The position numbers were made by a program, and so were the translations under genes. Shown here one piece after another: positions 23,544 through 30,670 of a stretch of DNA of 35,458 nt. Position 1 is the first letter of the stretch. Every line of letters begins with the position of its first letter. This DNA comes from Thiotrichales bacterium (GTDB lineage Bacteria; Pseudomonadota; Gammaproteobacteria; JAABTG01), in the NCBI GenBank assembly GCA_011389995.1, contig JAABTG010000039.1, positions 1 through 35,458 on the forward strand, read 5' to 3'. The notes under the pieces were generated by a model. The model saw nothing but the letters and a program-made list of their open reading frames with translations, had not been told where the DNA came from and ran no database searches.

Positions 23544-24962
23544 TCAGCGCGGCAGCACCAGCTCGGCCTCGAGCCCGCCGCCATCGCGGTTGCGCACGGT
23601 CAGTTCCCCGCCATGGGCCCGGGCGATGTTGCGGGCGATGCCGAGGCCGAGGCCGGTGCCGCCGGTGTGGCGGGCGCGGGACCCGTCGATGCGGTAGAAG
23701 GGCTCGAAGGCTTGCTCCAGCAGCGCCTCCGGGATCCCCGGGCCGTCATCGGCCACCACCACCCGCACCGCCCCCGGTATCTCACCGGCCGTGATCTCGG
23801 CGCCGCCGCCATAGCGCACGGCGTTGTCCACCAGGTTGACCAGGCAGCGCTTCAGTGCCGTGGGCCGGGCCACCACGGGCGCCCCCACGGCGCCCGCGAG
23901 GCTCACCCGCCCGCCGGCCTCGCGGGCGTTCTCCGCCACCGTCTCCAGCAGGGCCATGAGGTCCACCCGGCGGGATTCCTCGCCGGCCTCGACCCCGCGC
24001 ATGAAGTCCAGGGTGGCGGCCACCATGGTCTCCATGTCCGCGAGGTCTTCGAGCACCTTGTCCCGCAGGGCCTCGTCGTCCAGCAGCTCGGCACGCAGGC
24101 GCAACCGCGTCAGGGGCGTCTTGAGGTCGTGGGAGACGGCGGCGAGGATGCGCGCGCGGTCCTCGACGAAGCTGCGGATCCGCCGCTGCATGGTGTTGAA
24201 GGCCCGCGCCGTCTCGGCCACCTCCAGGGGTCCCGCCTCTGCCAGGGGCGGACGGTTGATGTCGCGCCCGAGGGCCTCCGCCGCGCCGCGCAGCCGGTGC
24301 AGGGGGCGCACCACCCAGCGCACCGCCAGCAGGGACAGCAGCACCACGCTGGCCAGCAATACCGCCAGGGTCAGGAGCAGGCGGGTGGGGCGGTCGAAAA
24401 GCCCCTCGGGAATGCGGCGCTCGAAGCGCACCCAGGTGCCGTCCGCCAGGCGCACCTGGATGAAATAGCCGCGGGCCAGGGCCTGCACGCCGTGGAGGTA
24501 GGCCCAGGGACCCGCCATGCCCCCCATCTGCTCCATGTGGCGCCGGTGCATGGCCGCCATGCCCGGGGGCGGTCCGGACGGCAGGGCGGATTCGTCCCGC
24601 AGGGAGACGCGCACCTCGCGGCCCGGCCCCAGGCGCTGACGCAGGGCGGCGGCCACGCGGCCGGTGGCATCGGCGGCAGGTTCACCGCCGCCTTCCATGG
24701 CGAGGGCATCGGCGGCCAGGGCGACCCGCGTCTCCGGCGTGTTGAGCAGCGGCACCAGACTGCGGCGCTCGGCCGCCGGGAGCGCATCCAGCAGGCGCAC
24801 GATGCCGGCGGTACGCGCCACCATATCGCTTTGCACCGTCTCGTACATGGCCTGGCCGCGATCCCGCAACATGATCCACGCGGACAGCAACTGGGCCGCC
24901 ACCAGCACGGTCAGCAGCACCAGGCCGAGGCGGCCGGAAAGGGAACGGGGTAGGAGGCGCAT
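23544..24962 (-). CDS. EnvZ-type sensor histidine kinase with Met/His-rich periplasmic loop
   Basis: The 472-aa membrane kinase has TM1 (about 11-30), a periplasmic loop of about 160 residues, TM2 (about 194-216), and a HAMP domain. The phosphorylation site is AAVSHDLKTPLTRL (His278). The ATPase has N box NLVDNAVRYG, G1 DDGPGIP, F box PFYR, and G2 GGTGLGLGIA. The loop contains SGPPPGMAAMHRRHMEQMGG (about 129-148), dense in Met and His and suggestive of direct metal sensing. The start at 24962 has AAGGGG 6 nt upstream; the ATG at 24968 overlaps that site and is less likely. It lies 12 bp after the regulator gene, in one operon. The signal sensed is inferred from composition and neighbours. Confidence 0.92.
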   Translation of the reverse strand: MRLLPRSLSGRLGLVLLTVLVAAQLLSAWIMLRDRGQAMYETVQSDMVARTAGIVRLLDALPAAERRSLVPLLNTPETRVALAADALAMEGGGEPAADATGRVAAALRQRLGPGREVRVSLRDESALPSGPPPGMAAMHRRHMEQMGGMAGPWAYLHGVQALARGYFIQVRLADGTWVRFERRIPEGLFDRPTRLLLTLAVLLASVVLLSLLAVRWVVRPLHRLRGAAEALGRDINRPPLAEAGPLEVAETARAFNTMQRRIRSFVEDRARILAAVSHDLKTPLTRLRLRAELLDDEALRDKVLEDLADMETMVAATLDFMRGVEAGEESRRVDLMALLETVAENAREAGGRVSLAGAVGAPVVARPTALKRCLVNLVDNAVRYGGGAEITAGEIPGAVRVVVADDGPGIPEALLEQAFEPFYRIDGSRARHTGGTGLGLGIARNIARAHGGELTVRNRDGGGLEAELVLPR

Positions 24963-24974
24963 CGTCATCCCCCT

Positions 24975-25700
24975 TCAGGCCCGCGCCTCGACCTTCGCCG
25001 CCAGCATGTAGCCCTGGCCCCGCACCGTCTTGATCAGCGACGGCTCCCGCGCGTCGTCCCCCAGGCGCCGCCGCAGCCGGCCGATGAGCACGTCGATGCT
25101 GCGATCGAAGGGCATCGCCTCGCGTCCCTGGGTGAGGTCCAGCAGCTGGTCGCGGGAGAGCGCCCGGTTGGGATGGGTCACCAGCACGTGCAGCAGACGG
25201 TACTCGGCATGGCTCAGGGCAACCATTACACCGTCGGGGGAGCACAGTTCCCTGGCGCGAGTGTCGAGGGTCCAGCCGGCGAAGGCCAGGGTGGCGGGGC
25301 CCTCGTCCAGGGGGCCCGCGGGCACGTCCCGCGCCCGCCGCAACACCACCTTGATACGGGCCAGCAGCTCGCGCGCGCTGAAGGGCTTGGGCAGGTAGTC
25401 GTCGGCACCCATCTCCAGGCCCAGGATGCGATCCATCTCGTCACCACGGGCGGTGAGCATGATCACGGGGATACGGGAACGGGCCCGCAGCGTGCGGCAC
25501 AGCTCCAGACCGTCGGCGCCCGGCAGCATCAGGTCCAGCACGATGAGGTCCACCCGTGAACCTTCGAGGGCCCGCCACATGGCGGGCCCGTCCGCCGCGG
25601 TGGTGACCCGCAGGCCGTTCTTCTCCAGGTAAGTGGACAGGAGCCGGCGGATCTCGGGGTCGTCATCCACCACCAGGATGTGATCGGGAGCAGTACTCAT
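24975..25700 (-). CDS. OmpR/CpxR-family response regulator
   Basis: The 241-aa regulator has a receiver domain (about 5-120) with acidic pocket DDD (12-14), phosphoacceptor Asp56 in LDLMLP, and conserved Thr (MLTA) and Lys (LPKPF). A winged-helix DNA-binding domain follows (about 135-235), ending with SIDVLIGRLRRRLG and IKTVRGQGYML. It is co-transcribed with the downstream kinase and has GGAGG 4-5 nt before its ATG. It faces a Spy/CpxP-like gene across a 352-bp region with GTAA-N6-GTAA boxes like those bound by CpxR, so autoregulation and control of that gene are likely but unproven. Confidence 0.93.
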   Translation of the reverse strand: MSTAPDHILVVDDDPEIRRLLSTYLEKNGLRVTTAADGPAMWRALEGSRVDLIVLDLMLPGADGLELCRTLRARSRIPVIMLTARGDEMDRILGLEMGADDYLPKPFSARELLARIKVVLRRARDVPAGPLDEGPATLAFAGWTLDTRARELCSPDGVMVALSHAEYRLLHVLVTHPNRALSRDQLLDLTQGREAMPFDRSIDVLIGRLRRRLGDDAREPSLIKTVRGQGYMLAAKVEARA

Positions 25701-25719
25701 GGTGCCTCCGGAAACGCGT

Positions 25720-25860
25720 TCTTGATTCGTCCTGGATCAAGACCGCGACGCCCTCCCCGGTACACGCCGGGGCGGGCTGCCGCACTCCAACCGCTTACGC
25801 GATCGATGCGGCGGTCCATCCCTGGACCGCACGGGAAGCGCTGAATTGCTCAGCGCTTCC
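25720..25860. promoter_or_regulatory. Run of four palindromes between regulator and Spy-like genes
   Basis: In order: TCTTGAT-N9-ATCAAGA (25720-25742, close to the regulator start); CCCCGG-N6-CCGGGG (25755-25772); GCGGTCCA-TCCC-TGGACCGC (25811-25830); and GGAAGCGCTGA-N5-TCAGCGCTTCC (25834-25860). The last is a perfect 11-bp stem followed by TTAACT. No plus-strand gene precedes it, so ordinary termination of a coding transcript is unlikely. They may be operators, or the structured end of a short untranslated RNA. Confidence 0.55.
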
Positions 25861-25900
25861 TTAACTCTACGCGGCTTCCGGCACCCGCGGGAAGAAAACG

Positions 25901-25945
25901 GGTAACAGGTTGTAATCCCGGCCGGGACGGTTACATGGGCTTACA
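25901..25945. promoter_or_regulatory. Two convergent CpxR-like boxes (GTAA-N6-GTAA)
   Basis: GTAAC-aggtt-GTAAT (25902-25916) and, on the opposite strand, GTAAG-cccat-GTAAC (25945-25930) each have half-sites one helical turn apart. The CpxR consensus is GTAAA-N5-GTAAA. They flank the perfect 12-bp palindrome TCCCGGCCGGGA (25916-25927). A -10-like TCTAAT lies at 25987-25992, about 45 bp downstream, without a good -35, which fits activation of the gene at 26053. A GCAA-loop hairpin (26000-26013) sits in the leader. Confidence 0.6.
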
Positions 25946-26052
25946 AAAAGCCCATTGGCTGACATGGGCCGCTTACCAATGGGGCGTCTAATGACACTCA
26001 AGCCGCAAGGCTTCACAAGGTAAACCAGGCAACACTCGCAAAGGAGACAGTC

Positions 26053-26544
26053 ATGAAACAGACGACCAAAGGCATCCTCGCCATCGCAGCCGCCTCCGCA
26101 CTGGCCATCGGCGCCACCAGCGGCGTCTTCGCCGGCGCCGGCTTCGGCCCGGGTTACGGTTGGAATGGTCACCACGGCATGATGGGCGGTCACGGCGCCA
26201 TGCACGGCGGCTACGGCGGTGGCATACACCGCGGTGGTCCGCTGGCCTTCGATACGGCCAGGCTCGGGCAGATCAAGACCGACCTCGCCATCACCGCCGG
26301 CCAGGAGCCCGCGTGGAACGCCTACGTCGATGCCGTCAACGACGGCCGCGACCTGATGGGCGCCCACCACCAGGCCCGCTACGACGCCACCGCCGGAGCG
26401 GACCCGCGGGCCACCTTCCACGAGGAGGGCCTGGAGCAGATGCGCAAGCTGGACACGGCGACCCGCGACCTCTACGCGGTGCTCACGCCGGCCCAGCAGG
26501 CGCGTGCCGGCAACCTCACGGTGGCCACGTGCCCGCAGTGGTGA
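26053..26544 (+). CDS. Spy/CpxP-like periplasmic protein, Gly/His/Met-rich N-terminus
   Basis: The 163-aa protein has a signal peptide (about 1-28), then a low-complexity metal-ligand-rich stretch (HHGMMGGHGAMHGGYGGG, about 40-57). A helical domain follows with LGQIKTDLAITAGQEPAWNA and the LTPAQQA motif (about 147-153), recalling the LTxxQ signature of Spy/CpxP chaperones. Those are periplasmic chaperones induced by Cpx/Bae under envelope or copper stress; CpxP also inhibits its kinase. AAAGGAG lies before the ATG. It is divergent from the regulator and preceded by CpxR-like boxes, so it is the prime candidate target. A strong hairpin follows. Confidence 0.8.
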   Translation: MKQTTKGILAIAAASALAIGATSGVFAGAGFGPGYGWNGHHGMMGGHGAMHGGYGGGIHRGGPLAFDTARLGQIKTDLAITAGQEPAWNAYVDAVNDGRDLMGAHHQARYDATAGADPRATFHEEGLEQMRKLDTATRDLYAVLTPAQQARAGNLTVATCPQW

Positions 26545-26552
26545 GCGGCAAC

Positions 26553-26585
26553 GGGGCGGCGTTTCCATCCTGGAAGCGCCGCCCC
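26553..26585 (+). terminator. Strong hairpin after the Spy-like gene
   Basis: GGGGCGGCG/CGCCGCCCC (9 bp) continues through one U-G wobble into TTCCA/TGGAA, giving a 15-bp stem with a 3-nt loop, 9 nt after the stop codon. There is no T-tract, so it may be a pause or 3'-stabilising structure. Confidence 0.5.
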
Positions 26586-26728
26586 CGACCAACAACGGCT
26601 GGCATGGTACATGCACCACGATAATTACGCTTGCCTTGCGGCACGGGCGTTTATACGCAGCCGCATCTCAGTACCCGGAACACGCCGGGCCACAGGCGTT
26701 GATTATCATCACAACCAGGAGAAGACTC

Positions 26729-27235
26729 ATGAGACTGATTCCCTTACTCGGCGCCGCGGCGCTTCTCTTCACCACCCAGCTGACCCTCGCCCAGCCCGGC
26801 CAGGGCCAGGGCCCGGGCTACGGTGGCCCCATGATGGGCCAGGGCATGGGCCCCATGATGGGCCCCGGCGGCGACCACCGCCGCGGCATGATGGGCGGCC
26901 AGCCGGGCTCCAGGCAGGGTCAGTCGAACGGCCCACAACAGTGGGGTGGCCCATCGACCTTCCGCGGTGCCACGGGCCAGCCGCCGAACTGGCAGCAACG
27001 CCATGAGCAGATGATGCAGCGCCGCGACCAGATGATGCAGGGCCGCGGCGGGCCACCCCCCTGGCAGCAACAACGCGGCCAGATGCCGTACCAGGGCAAC
27101 AGGGGGGGTTACCCCATGGGTCAGGGTCGCCACGGCGACATGAGCGGCATGCATGGCCCGGCCATGGGCCAGCAGCGGCGTGGGCCCATGAGCGGCGGCC
27201 GGGGCCATATGATGGGTCCCGGTTACTCCCAGTAG
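26729..27235 (+). CDS. Exported Gly/Met/Gln-rich low-complexity protein
   Basis: There is no recognised family. The 168-aa protein has a signal peptide (MRLIPLLGAAALLFTTQLTL, cleavage near LAQ-PG). The mature protein is made of GPMMGQGMGPMMGPGG-type motifs, QQ-rich segments with Trp (PPNWQQRHEQMM, PPPWQQQRGQMPY), and His/Met pairs near the end (GRGHMMGPGYSQ). It is probably disordered. Met density suggests soft-metal binding. It shares signal-peptide style and WQQ motifs with the gene at 27395, so they look like diverged paralogues. AGGAG lies 7 nt before the ATG. Confidence 0.72.
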   Translation: MRLIPLLGAAALLFTTQLTLAQPGQGQGPGYGGPMMGQGMGPMMGPGGDHRRGMMGGQPGSRQGQSNGPQQWGGPSTFRGATGQPPNWQQRHEQMMQRRDQMMQGRGGPPPWQQQRGQMPYQGNRGGYPMGQGRHGDMSGMHGPAMGQQRRGPMSGGRGHMMGPGYSQ

Positions 27236-27244
27236 TCTGCAATT

Positions 27245-27291
27245 AGGGTGTCAGGCACCTTTTCTTTTCCGGAAAAGGTGCCTGACACCCT
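27245..27291 (+). terminator. 20-bp perfect hairpin plus T-run (terminator / repeat element)
   Basis: AGGGTGTCAGGCACCTTTTC pairs perfectly with its complement across a 7-nt loop (27265-27271) and is followed by TTTT (27291-27294). It starts 9 nt after the preceding stop, so it can terminate that transcript. The GGTGTCAGGCACC core is a widespread repetitive palindrome type. Confidence 0.7.
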
Positions 27292-27293
27292 TT

Positions 27294-27380
27294 TGGGGTC
27301 AGGCTTGCGTTGTTGCGTTGTTGTCCAACCACGGAACTCGGTGTGTTTTGCTGTAACGCAAAAACGCAAGCCTGACCCCA
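27294..27380. repeat. 87-bp REPIN/MITE-like inverted repeat
   Basis: TGGGGTCAGGCTTGCGTT (27294-27311) and its exact complement (27363-27380) enclose 51 bp. It directly adjoins the preceding hairpin and shares the GTCAGGC core with it. GGGGTCAGGCTTGCGTT ends resemble REP sequences mobilised by RAYT tyrosine transposases, none of which is present here. It ends 14 nt before the next ATG, only just sparing the GGAGG ribosome-binding site. Confidence 0.8.
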
Positions 27381-27394
27381 CAGATGGAGGTCCC

Positions 27395-27841
27395 ATGAGA
27401 CTGATACTGCTATTCGTTACCGTGGCGCTGGTCTGCTCCGCTCCCTTCGCCACGGCCCAATTCAAGGTGGTCCAGTTCGATACGTCCCGCGACGGCCGTC
27501 ACCACGCACCGCGCCACGATGGACCCAGGACTGATGACCGGCATCATGGGAGCCGGCAGGACCGCTCTGCCGGGGAACACCGTCGCCACGGGTCGCGGTC
27601 AGGCCAGGATGCCCCCTTCAATACCGCACCCCGGAAAGAAAACCACCGCCACTACCGGCATCACCCGCAGTTCCAGCCGGGTCCGCCGTTGTGGCAACAG
27701 CGTCGTAACGAGATGTCCCGCGGCAACTACCGGGACGGCCCACCCATGTGGCAGCAATATCGGGGGCCTTTCTACCAGGACCGCCAGCCCACCTGGCACC
27801 AGCGGCGTGGACCTAACCCCTTGCACGAAGGCAGAAAGTGA
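27395..27841 (+). CDS. Exported His/Arg/Gln-rich low-complexity protein
   Basis: There is no recognised family. The 148-aa protein has a signal peptide (MRLILLFVTVALVCSAPFAT, cleavage near AQ-FK). The mature part is rich in His (HHAPRHDGPRTDDRHHGSRQ, about 34-53; HRHYRHHPQFQPG) and has repeated Trp-Gln motifs (PPLWQQRRNEM, PPMWQQYRGPF, PTWHQRRGP). His richness suggests binding of divalent metals such as Cu(II), Ni or Zn; unproven. GGAGG lies 4 nt before the ATG, immediately after the REPIN-like element, which probably separates it from the upstream promoter. The Trp-Gln motifs relate it to the gene at 26729. Confidence 0.7.
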   Translation: MRLILLFVTVALVCSAPFATAQFKVVQFDTSRDGRHHAPRHDGPRTDDRHHGSRQDRSAGEHRRHGSRSGQDAPFNTAPRKENHRHYRHHPQFQPGPPLWQQRRNEMSRGNYRDGPPMWQQYRGPFYQDRQPTWHQRRGPNPLHEGRK

Positions 27842-27921
27842 CACTGACAGGCAGGTCAGGGGACGGTCCTCTATGACGCGCCCCATTCCCCACTTGGGAG
27901 GCAATTAAAAAGGTGGACCAC

Positions 27922-28155
27922 ATGTATGACGGACATTTTTTCGGCGGGGGCTTCATGTGGCTCCTGTGGTTGTTGATCATCGCCCTCGTGGTGTGGGCCG
28001 TGGTGGCGGTGGCAGGCGGCGGCGCACGCCGCGATGCCTCGGCACCGCCCGCCCAGCCCCAGCGCAGCGCCCTGGAGATCCTCGAGGAACGTTACGCCCG
28101 CGGTGACATCGACCGCGAGGAGTTCGAGGAGAAGAAGGCCGATCTGAAACGCTGA
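27922..28155 (+). CDS. Small SHOCT-domain membrane protein
   Basis: The 77-aa protein begins MYDGHFFGGGFMWLLWLLII, has one TM helix (about 11-33), a short Ala/Pro linker, and a C-terminal SHOCT motif (ALEILEERYARGDIDREEFE, about 50-69). SHOCT proteins are short bacterial membrane or fused proteins often found with metal and oxidative-stress genes; the motif may mediate oligomerisation. AAAGGTGG lies 5 nt before this ATG. A GTG at 27913 is possible. It follows the His-rich gene by 80 bp. Confidence 0.85.
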   Translation: MYDGHFFGGGFMWLLWLLIIALVVWAVVAVAGGGARRDASAPPAQPQRSALEILEERYARGDIDREEFEEKKADLKR

Positions 28156-28515
28156 GTCTCCCTATGCGCCCCGTCTGTGGGAGCCACCGACCATGAGATC
28201 CATCTCAGCCCACGCCGGCACGCTCCCGTCCGACCCGGCACCCGGCGGCACGGCCAGCCTTGGCCGACGGGCTCCGGCCCCGGACGATCCATCGGATTCG
28301 TTTTGGGCATAACAACCATTGCCCGGTTCTAATGCCCCTTTCTGTCTGCCGTCTCTACCGGCTTCCCTTTCCTGATACGGAATCTCCAGCTGGCATCCCG
28401 ATTGCTGTAGAGGCGTTCAAACCTCGTCCCGGGGAATCCACCACGAAGGAGCAGGTTCTTCCTGTGGGTGGCCTGGCCCACCCTCCGCCGCTGACCATTA
28501 CCGGCACGGGCCGCC
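28156..28515. other. 360-bp intergenic region, no gene or clear signal
   Basis: Only shadow frames are present. A 6-bp GGGTGG/CCACCC hairpin lies near 28470-28490. No promoter with convincing spacing was found for the transporter at 28516, and its ATG lacks an obvious Shine-Dalgarno. Confidence 0.5.
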
Positions 28516-29799
28516 ATGGCCATACCCGATAACCAGCGTGGACGCCTGCGGGTGCTGCTGGCGTGGGCCTTCTACGACTGGGCCCACAACGCCTACGCCA
28601 CCCTCATTCAGACCTTTGTCTTCGCCGCCTATTTCACCCGCCAGGTGGCCGCCGACCCCACCCAGGGCACCACCCTGTGGGGCAACGCCATCGCCGCGGC
28701 GGGGCTGATGGTGGCGTTAGGCGGACCGGTGCTCGGTGCCGCCGCCGACCAGGGTGGGCCGCGGCGGGCGCTGCTCGTCACCTTCACCGGCGTCTCCGTG
28801 GTAGCCATCGCCCTGCTGTGGATGGTCAGGCCGGATCCCGCCTACGTGCCCCTGGCCCTGGTGCTCATCGGTATCGCCACCCTCGCCACCGAATCGGCGG
28901 GGATCCTGTACAACGCCCTGCTGCCGGCCCTGGCCCCCGCCCACCGCATCGGCCGCTGGTCGGGCTGGGGCTGGGGGCTGGGCTACGTGGGCGGACTGGC
29001 GTGCCTGGCCCTGGCCCTGTTCGGCTTCGTGCGCGACGACGCCTGGCTGCCCCTGCCCCGGGACGAGGCCGAGCACGTGCGGGCCACCTTCCTGCTGGCG
29101 GCGGCCTGGCTGGGGGTGTTCGCCCTGCCCCTGCTGATGGTGCCCATGGACCGGGCGGAAAAGCGCAAGCCCTTGGGGCGGGCGGTACGGGACGGCCTCG
29201 GCCAGCTCAGGGATACCCTGCGCGAGGTGCGGCGCTATGCCGTCATCGTGCGTTTCCTGGCCGCCCGCATGCTGTTCGTGGACGGCCTGGCCACCCTGTT
29301 CGCCTTCGGCGGAGTCTATGCCGCCGGCACCTTCGAGATGTCGGAGCAGCAGGTGCTGCTGTTCGGCATCCTGCTCAACGTCGCCGCCGCCTTCGGCGCC
29401 ATCCTGTTCGCCTGGCTGGACGACCTTCTCGGCCCGCGTACCATTCTGCTGCTCGCCCTGAGCGGCCTCATCGTGTTCGGCACCCTGGTGCTGCTGGTAG
29501 AGCAGCCTATGGCCTTCTGGGTCCTGGGCAGCCTGCTCGGCGTATTCATCGGGCCGGCCCAGGCCGCCGCCCGCTCCTATCTGGCGCGCGTGGCGCCGCC
29601 GGCCCTGCGCGCCGAGTTGTTCGGGCTGTTCGCCCTGTCCGGCAAGGCCACGGCCTTCGCCGGCCCGCTGCTGGTGGGTTGGGTCACCTGGCTGGCGGGC
29701 AGCCAGCGGGTGGGCATGAGCGTCATCGTCGTGTTCTTCATTCTGGGCCTCCTGCTCATGCTCACGGTACCGGAGGCCGAAACGGACGGGCAGTCATGA
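28516..29799 (+). CDS. UMF1-family MFS permease (Atg22-like)
   Basis: The 427-aa protein has about twelve TM helices. The N-terminus carries the family signature WAFYDWAHNAYATLIQTFVF (about 17-36), as in UMF1/Atg22-like permeases. Also present are the MFS loop with LGAAADQGGPRRALLV, a cytoplasmic loop rich in Lys/Arg (DRAEKRKPLG) between the halves, and LGPRTILLLAL in the second half. Substrate is unknown; eukaryotic Atg22 exports amino acids. No operon partner is evident. The stop runs straight into the ATPase remnant downstream. Confidence 0.85.
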   Translation: MAIPDNQRGRLRVLLAWAFYDWAHNAYATLIQTFVFAAYFTRQVAADPTQGTTLWGNAIAAAGLMVALGGPVLGAAADQGGPRRALLVTFTGVSVVAIALLWMVRPDPAYVPLALVLIGIATLATESAGILYNALLPALAPAHRIGRWSGWGWGLGYVGGLACLALALFGFVRDDAWLPLPRDEAEHVRATFLLAAAWLGVFALPLLMVPMDRAEKRKPLGRAVRDGLGQLRDTLREVRRYAVIVRFLAARMLFVDGLATLFAFGGVYAAGTFEMSEQQVLLFGILLNVAAAFGAILFAWLDDLLGPRTILLLALSGLIVFGTLVLLVEQPMAFWVLGSLLGVFIGPAQAAARSYLARVAPPALRAELFGLFALSGKATAFAGPLLVGWVTWLAGSQRVGMSVIVVFFILGLLLMLTVPEAETDGQS

Positions 29800-29800
29800 C

Positions 29801-30165
29801 ACCGAGGCCGAGGAGGGCTACCGGATGCTGGCGGTGGCCCGCGGCCGGGTCGGGGTGGCGCCGACCATGAGTTGGATGTCGATGTCCTCCAGGACCTGGG
29901 ATTCCTCGGCCTGGCCGCCCTCATCGACTCCGTCCGCCCACGAGTCCGGGAGGCCATGGACCGCTGCCCCTCGGCCGCGGTGGCGGTGGCGGTGGCGGTG
30001 GCGGTGCCCATGATCACCGGCGACCACCCCGCCAGCGGGCTGGCATTGCCCGCGCGCCGGGCATCATTGGGGAGGGCGCTCCCAGGGGATCGGCCTCTTG
30101 GGGGTGTCCTGCTGGCCGTTGCCGTGACCCTGCTATTGGTGGACGAGGTGGCCAAGCGCCTCTAG
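29801..30165 (+). pseudogene. Remnant of a P-type cation-transporting ATPase
   Basis: Two frames together resemble part of a PMA/SERCA-type ATPase. Frame one (29801 to about 29862) reads EEGYRMLAVARGR. After a frameshift, frame two reads HELDVDVLQDLGFLGLAALI, then DSVRPRVREAMDRC, and MITGDHPASGLAL (the conserved P-domain TGD motif). It then jumps to a C-terminal-like tail LGGVLLAVAVTLLLVDEVAKRL. The DKTGT phosphorylation site, the GDGVND hinge and the TM domain are missing, so it is dead. Five GCGGTG hexamers (29977-30006) replace the segment before MITGDHP. Family assignment is from motif recall, without a search. Confidence 0.7.
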
Positions 30166-30199
30166 CGCCGCACCTGAGTCGCGGGCGCTGCCGCCGGGC

Positions 30200-30463
30200 T
30201 CAAGTCGCGCCGCGACAACCGGCCAGGCGCGCGGCCAGGAGTTTCGTGACCCGGGACTTGGCGTCGGCATCATACGGCGCGTCCACGAGATCGGCGCGCG
30301 GCACCTGCAGTTCCACCTTGAGCCAGCCATCGGGTGCGCTGCACTCCACGTCCACGTCCCAATGACCCCCATGGGCGGGGCTGATCTCGAAGCGGTGGCC
30401 GGCCAGCCCGAGCTCTTTGAACAGGATGGTCAGGGTGTCGCGGGCGGCGGCGAGCTCACTCAT
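30200..30463 (-). CDS. Small conserved-looking protein of unknown function
   Basis: I do not recognise it. The 87-aa product (MSELAAARDTLTILFKELGL start) is soluble and mixed alpha/beta, with HGGHWDVDVECSAPDGWLKV in the middle and ending LLAARLAGCRGAT. The frame stays open to 30547, but that extra part includes a translated GC palindrome (LPPGEG). The ribosome-binding site for 30463 is weak. It is oriented toward the ATPase remnant and divergent from the RND operon. Codon composition resembles neighbours, so I keep it as a probable gene. Confidence 0.55.
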   Translation of the reverse strand: MSELAAARDTLTILFKELGLAGHRFEISPAHGGHWDVDVECSAPDGWLKVELQVPRADLVDAPYDADAKSRVTKLLAARLAGCRGAT

Positions 30464-30504
30464 GGTCGGCACGATGGAGTCCTCTCTTGCAGGGGAGCGA
30501 AACG

Positions 30505-30529
30505 TTCCCTCCCCCGGCGGAAGAGGGAA
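30505..30529. repeat. Short GC palindrome of the CopA/intergenic type
   Basis: TTCCCTC (30505-30511) and GAGGGAA (30523-30529) form a 7-bp hairpin with an 11-nt loop. Arms are similar to, but shorter than, those at 15386-15470 and inside copA. Confidence 0.45.
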
Positions 30530-30670
30530 AGAGATTGCCTGGGGCACGTCTTCAAGTTAAGGGCCCGCCAGAGGGTTGTCAAAGCATGGCGCCCCGAACA
30601 GTGGGTACATGTCTTGCATATACGAGTCGACAATGCCCCCGTCCTTCGTCTCCATCCGGGAGGAGTGTCC

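Noticed and set aside
24682..25245. ORF overlapping kinase/regulator junction
   Set aside because: Arg/Pro/Gly-rich shadow of two clearly identified genes.
25720..25742. FNR/CRP binding site
   Set aside because: Half-sites TTGAT and ATCAA are 9 bp apart; FNR needs 4.
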